From the NCBI GenBank assembly GCA_019419895.1, contig JAHZIE010000098.1, positions 1 through 6,753 of the forward strand: 6,753 nucleotides of DNA. The letters are read 5' to 3'. This stretch comes from Clostridiales bacterium. GTDB lineage: Bacteria; Bacillota; Clostridia; Oscillospirales; Acutalibacteraceae. Below the pieces are notes generated by a model. The model did no database searches, had not been told where the DNA came from, and was given only the letters and a program-made list of their open reading frames with translations. Both the position numbers and the translations under genes were made by a program. How positions within the stretch are numbered: position 1 is the stretch's first letter; each line of letters begins with the position of its first letter. Shown piece by piece: positions 5,833 through 6,753 of the stretch.

Positions 5833-6753
5833 CGCTATCCCCTCGGTTTGGCTCTGGGTTTTCCTCTGCCAAATCGGTGTAGTCAATCTCCGATTCCGTG
5901 TCGCCGAACAGCACCACATGGACGTTTTTCCCGTCCCAGACAATCCGGCGAATGAACGCACGCAGAGCCATCCGTTTCTGTTCCACGCCCATGGTATCGA
6001 AGGACTGCCCGAAGGATTTTAAAAGTTCTTTTGTCCTGTCAAATTCTTCACTGGAATAGAGATGATTTTTGGTGAGGGATTCCAGCTCGCTAATCCGATT
6101 CTTAATTTTCTCGTTCTTCTCATGGAGGATGTTAATCTGCTCGGTAATATAATCAAATGCTGGTGTGTTCGGCGTCTTTGCAAGGGTATCCACCAGATTG
6201 GCAATCTGCTGTTCGTTCTCCTGCAATTCCTTTTTGAGAGCGTTTAACTGCTGGTCGTATTCTTCCCGATTGCCTTCCAGCTTTCTTTGCACGCTCTCTA
6301 AATTTTTGATAAAGTCGGAGCTATCCTCTGAAATCAGCTTGATTTGTTCGCATATCATCTTATCAAGCTCGTTTCCGTTGGGATTCTTGCTGTTGCAGAG
6401 CTGACAACGACTGCGCTCTTTCGTTTCACAGAGATAGCTGTAAATCTTCTCTCCCTGTGCGTTTGTCCGCTGGCTGAGCTTGGGACGCATAAAGCTGTCA
6501 CAATTCCCACAGTACAGCAGACCGGAGAGCAACGCCACATTGCTTTTGGGTTTGCGGTAGGACTTGGAACGGTTTTGATTGAGCAGTTCCTGTACTTTCA
6601 CCCAATCGGCTCCGGCAATCAAGCCCTTGTGCTTCCCCACAGCAACAATCCATTCGTCCATATCCCGCATTTGGTTGGACTTGCCGGATTTCTGAATCGT
6701 TTTGTTGTAGGCCATAATGCCATGCTTGCCGTCAAACTCCGATTGTTCGGCGT
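5828..6753 (-). CDS. Large serine recombinase, C-terminal half (SpoIVCA-like, element excision)
   Basis: The frame enters from the right edge as AEQSEFDGKHGIMAYNK and runs 307 codons to TGA. The catalytic resolvase domain and its serine lie outside the window. Counting from the Met at 6715, residues 1-60 are the end of the recombinase domain (DMDEWIVAVGKHKGLI). Residues 65-110 form the zinc beta-ribbon with C69-G-N-C72, then C96 and C104/C107. About 137-215 is a long charged coiled coil, the segment that controls synapsis and direction in large serine integrases. After it, a segment holding ALRAFIRRIVWDG and HVVLFGD closes the protein. The Met at 6715 is therefore internal, not the start. The enzyme would recombine the ends of the element to excise it from sigK. 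It has the same orientation as sigma, and its stop codon lies in the predicted crossover core. A prophage or conjugative-element integrase is an alternative to a skin recombinase. Confidence 0.88.
   Translation of the reverse strand, partial: AEQSEFDGKHGIMAYNKTIQKSGKSNQMRDMDEWIVAVGKHKGLIAGADWVKVQELLNQNRSKSYRKPKSNVALLSGLLYCGNCDSFMRPKLSQRTNAQGEKIYSYLCETKERSRCQLCNSKNPNGNELDKMICEQIKLISEDSSDFIKNLESVQRKLEGNREEYDQQLNALKKELQENEQQIANLVDTLAKTPNTPAFDYITEQINILHEKNEKIKNRISELESLTKNHLYSSEEFDRTKELLKSFGQSFDTMGVEQKRMALRAFIRRIVWDGKNVHVVLFGDTESEIDYTDLAEENPEPNRGDSE
5828..6753 (-). mobile_element. One end of a skin-like sigK-intervening element (or prophage/ICE) inserted in sigK
   Basis: The element's left boundary is the AATGA core; everything to its right in the window is recombinase sequence. 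Sigma similarity stops exactly at this boundary. In sporulating bacteria such elements are removed in the mother cell by a serine recombinase so that sigK becomes whole. The other end, the cargo and the 5' part of sigK must lie beyond 6753, so size and content cannot be judged. Whether it is a dedicated skin or an active phage cannot be decided here. Confidence 0.75.

Noticed and set aside
5833..5961. N-terminal 43 codons of the 161-codon minus-strand frame that includes sigma
   Set aside because: They are an alternate frame of the recombinase gene, start at a GTG without a ribosome binding site, and resemble no sigma sequence. Sigma similarity begins at the AATGA junction.
1..6753. CRISPR array, tRNA or rRNA genes
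   Set aside because: No regularly spaced repeats, cloverleaf-like stretches or rRNA-like segments were seen on either strand.

Overview
The window comes from a low-to-mid G+C, endospore-forming Firmicute, most likely a member of the Clostridia living on plant polysaccharide (gut or similar). Two things point there. One is the 3' half of a sporulation sigma factor of the SigK type. The other is a set of carbohydrate genes built around a lipoprotein-type sugar-binding protein and a GH78-like glycosidase, with strong AGGAGG-type ribosome binding sites.

Plus strand, 1-4822: a carbohydrate-use locus. It opens inside a family 1 extracellular solute-binding protein gene of an ABC sugar importer (1-1403). 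Its start lies outside the window and its frame is broken once near 741-761. A rho-independent terminator follows (1413-1456). A consensus-like promoter (1571-1599) and a good Shine-Dalgarno then lead into a TTG-started cytoplasmic alpha-L-rhamnosidase-like glycosidase (1649-3286). After a 447-base gap with a second promoter (3642-3669) comes a uroporphyrinogen-decarboxylase-superfamily protein of unknown reaction (3734-4822), closed by a strong terminator (4988-5035). The inferred logic is import of an oligosaccharide, cytosolic removal of a deoxysugar such as rhamnose, and a URO-D-like enzyme acting on a linked metabolite or methyl group.

5036-5475: about 440 bases with no convincing gene, lying between two convergent transcription units.

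Minus strand, 5476-6753: the most interesting part. The last 118 codons of a sigK-like gene (5476-5832) abut the 3' end of a large serine recombinase gene (5828-6753, running off the right edge). The junction is an AATGA pentamer, the sequence recalled as the crossover core of the Bacillus subtilis skin element in sigK. The recombinase reads it as its TGA stop and sigma reads it as Asn-Glu. This is best explained as one end of a sigK-intervening (skin-like) element or a prophage/ICE using sigK as its attachment site. Its excision would rebuild a complete sigK during sporulation. The 5' half of sigK and the other attachment site should lie beyond the right edge.
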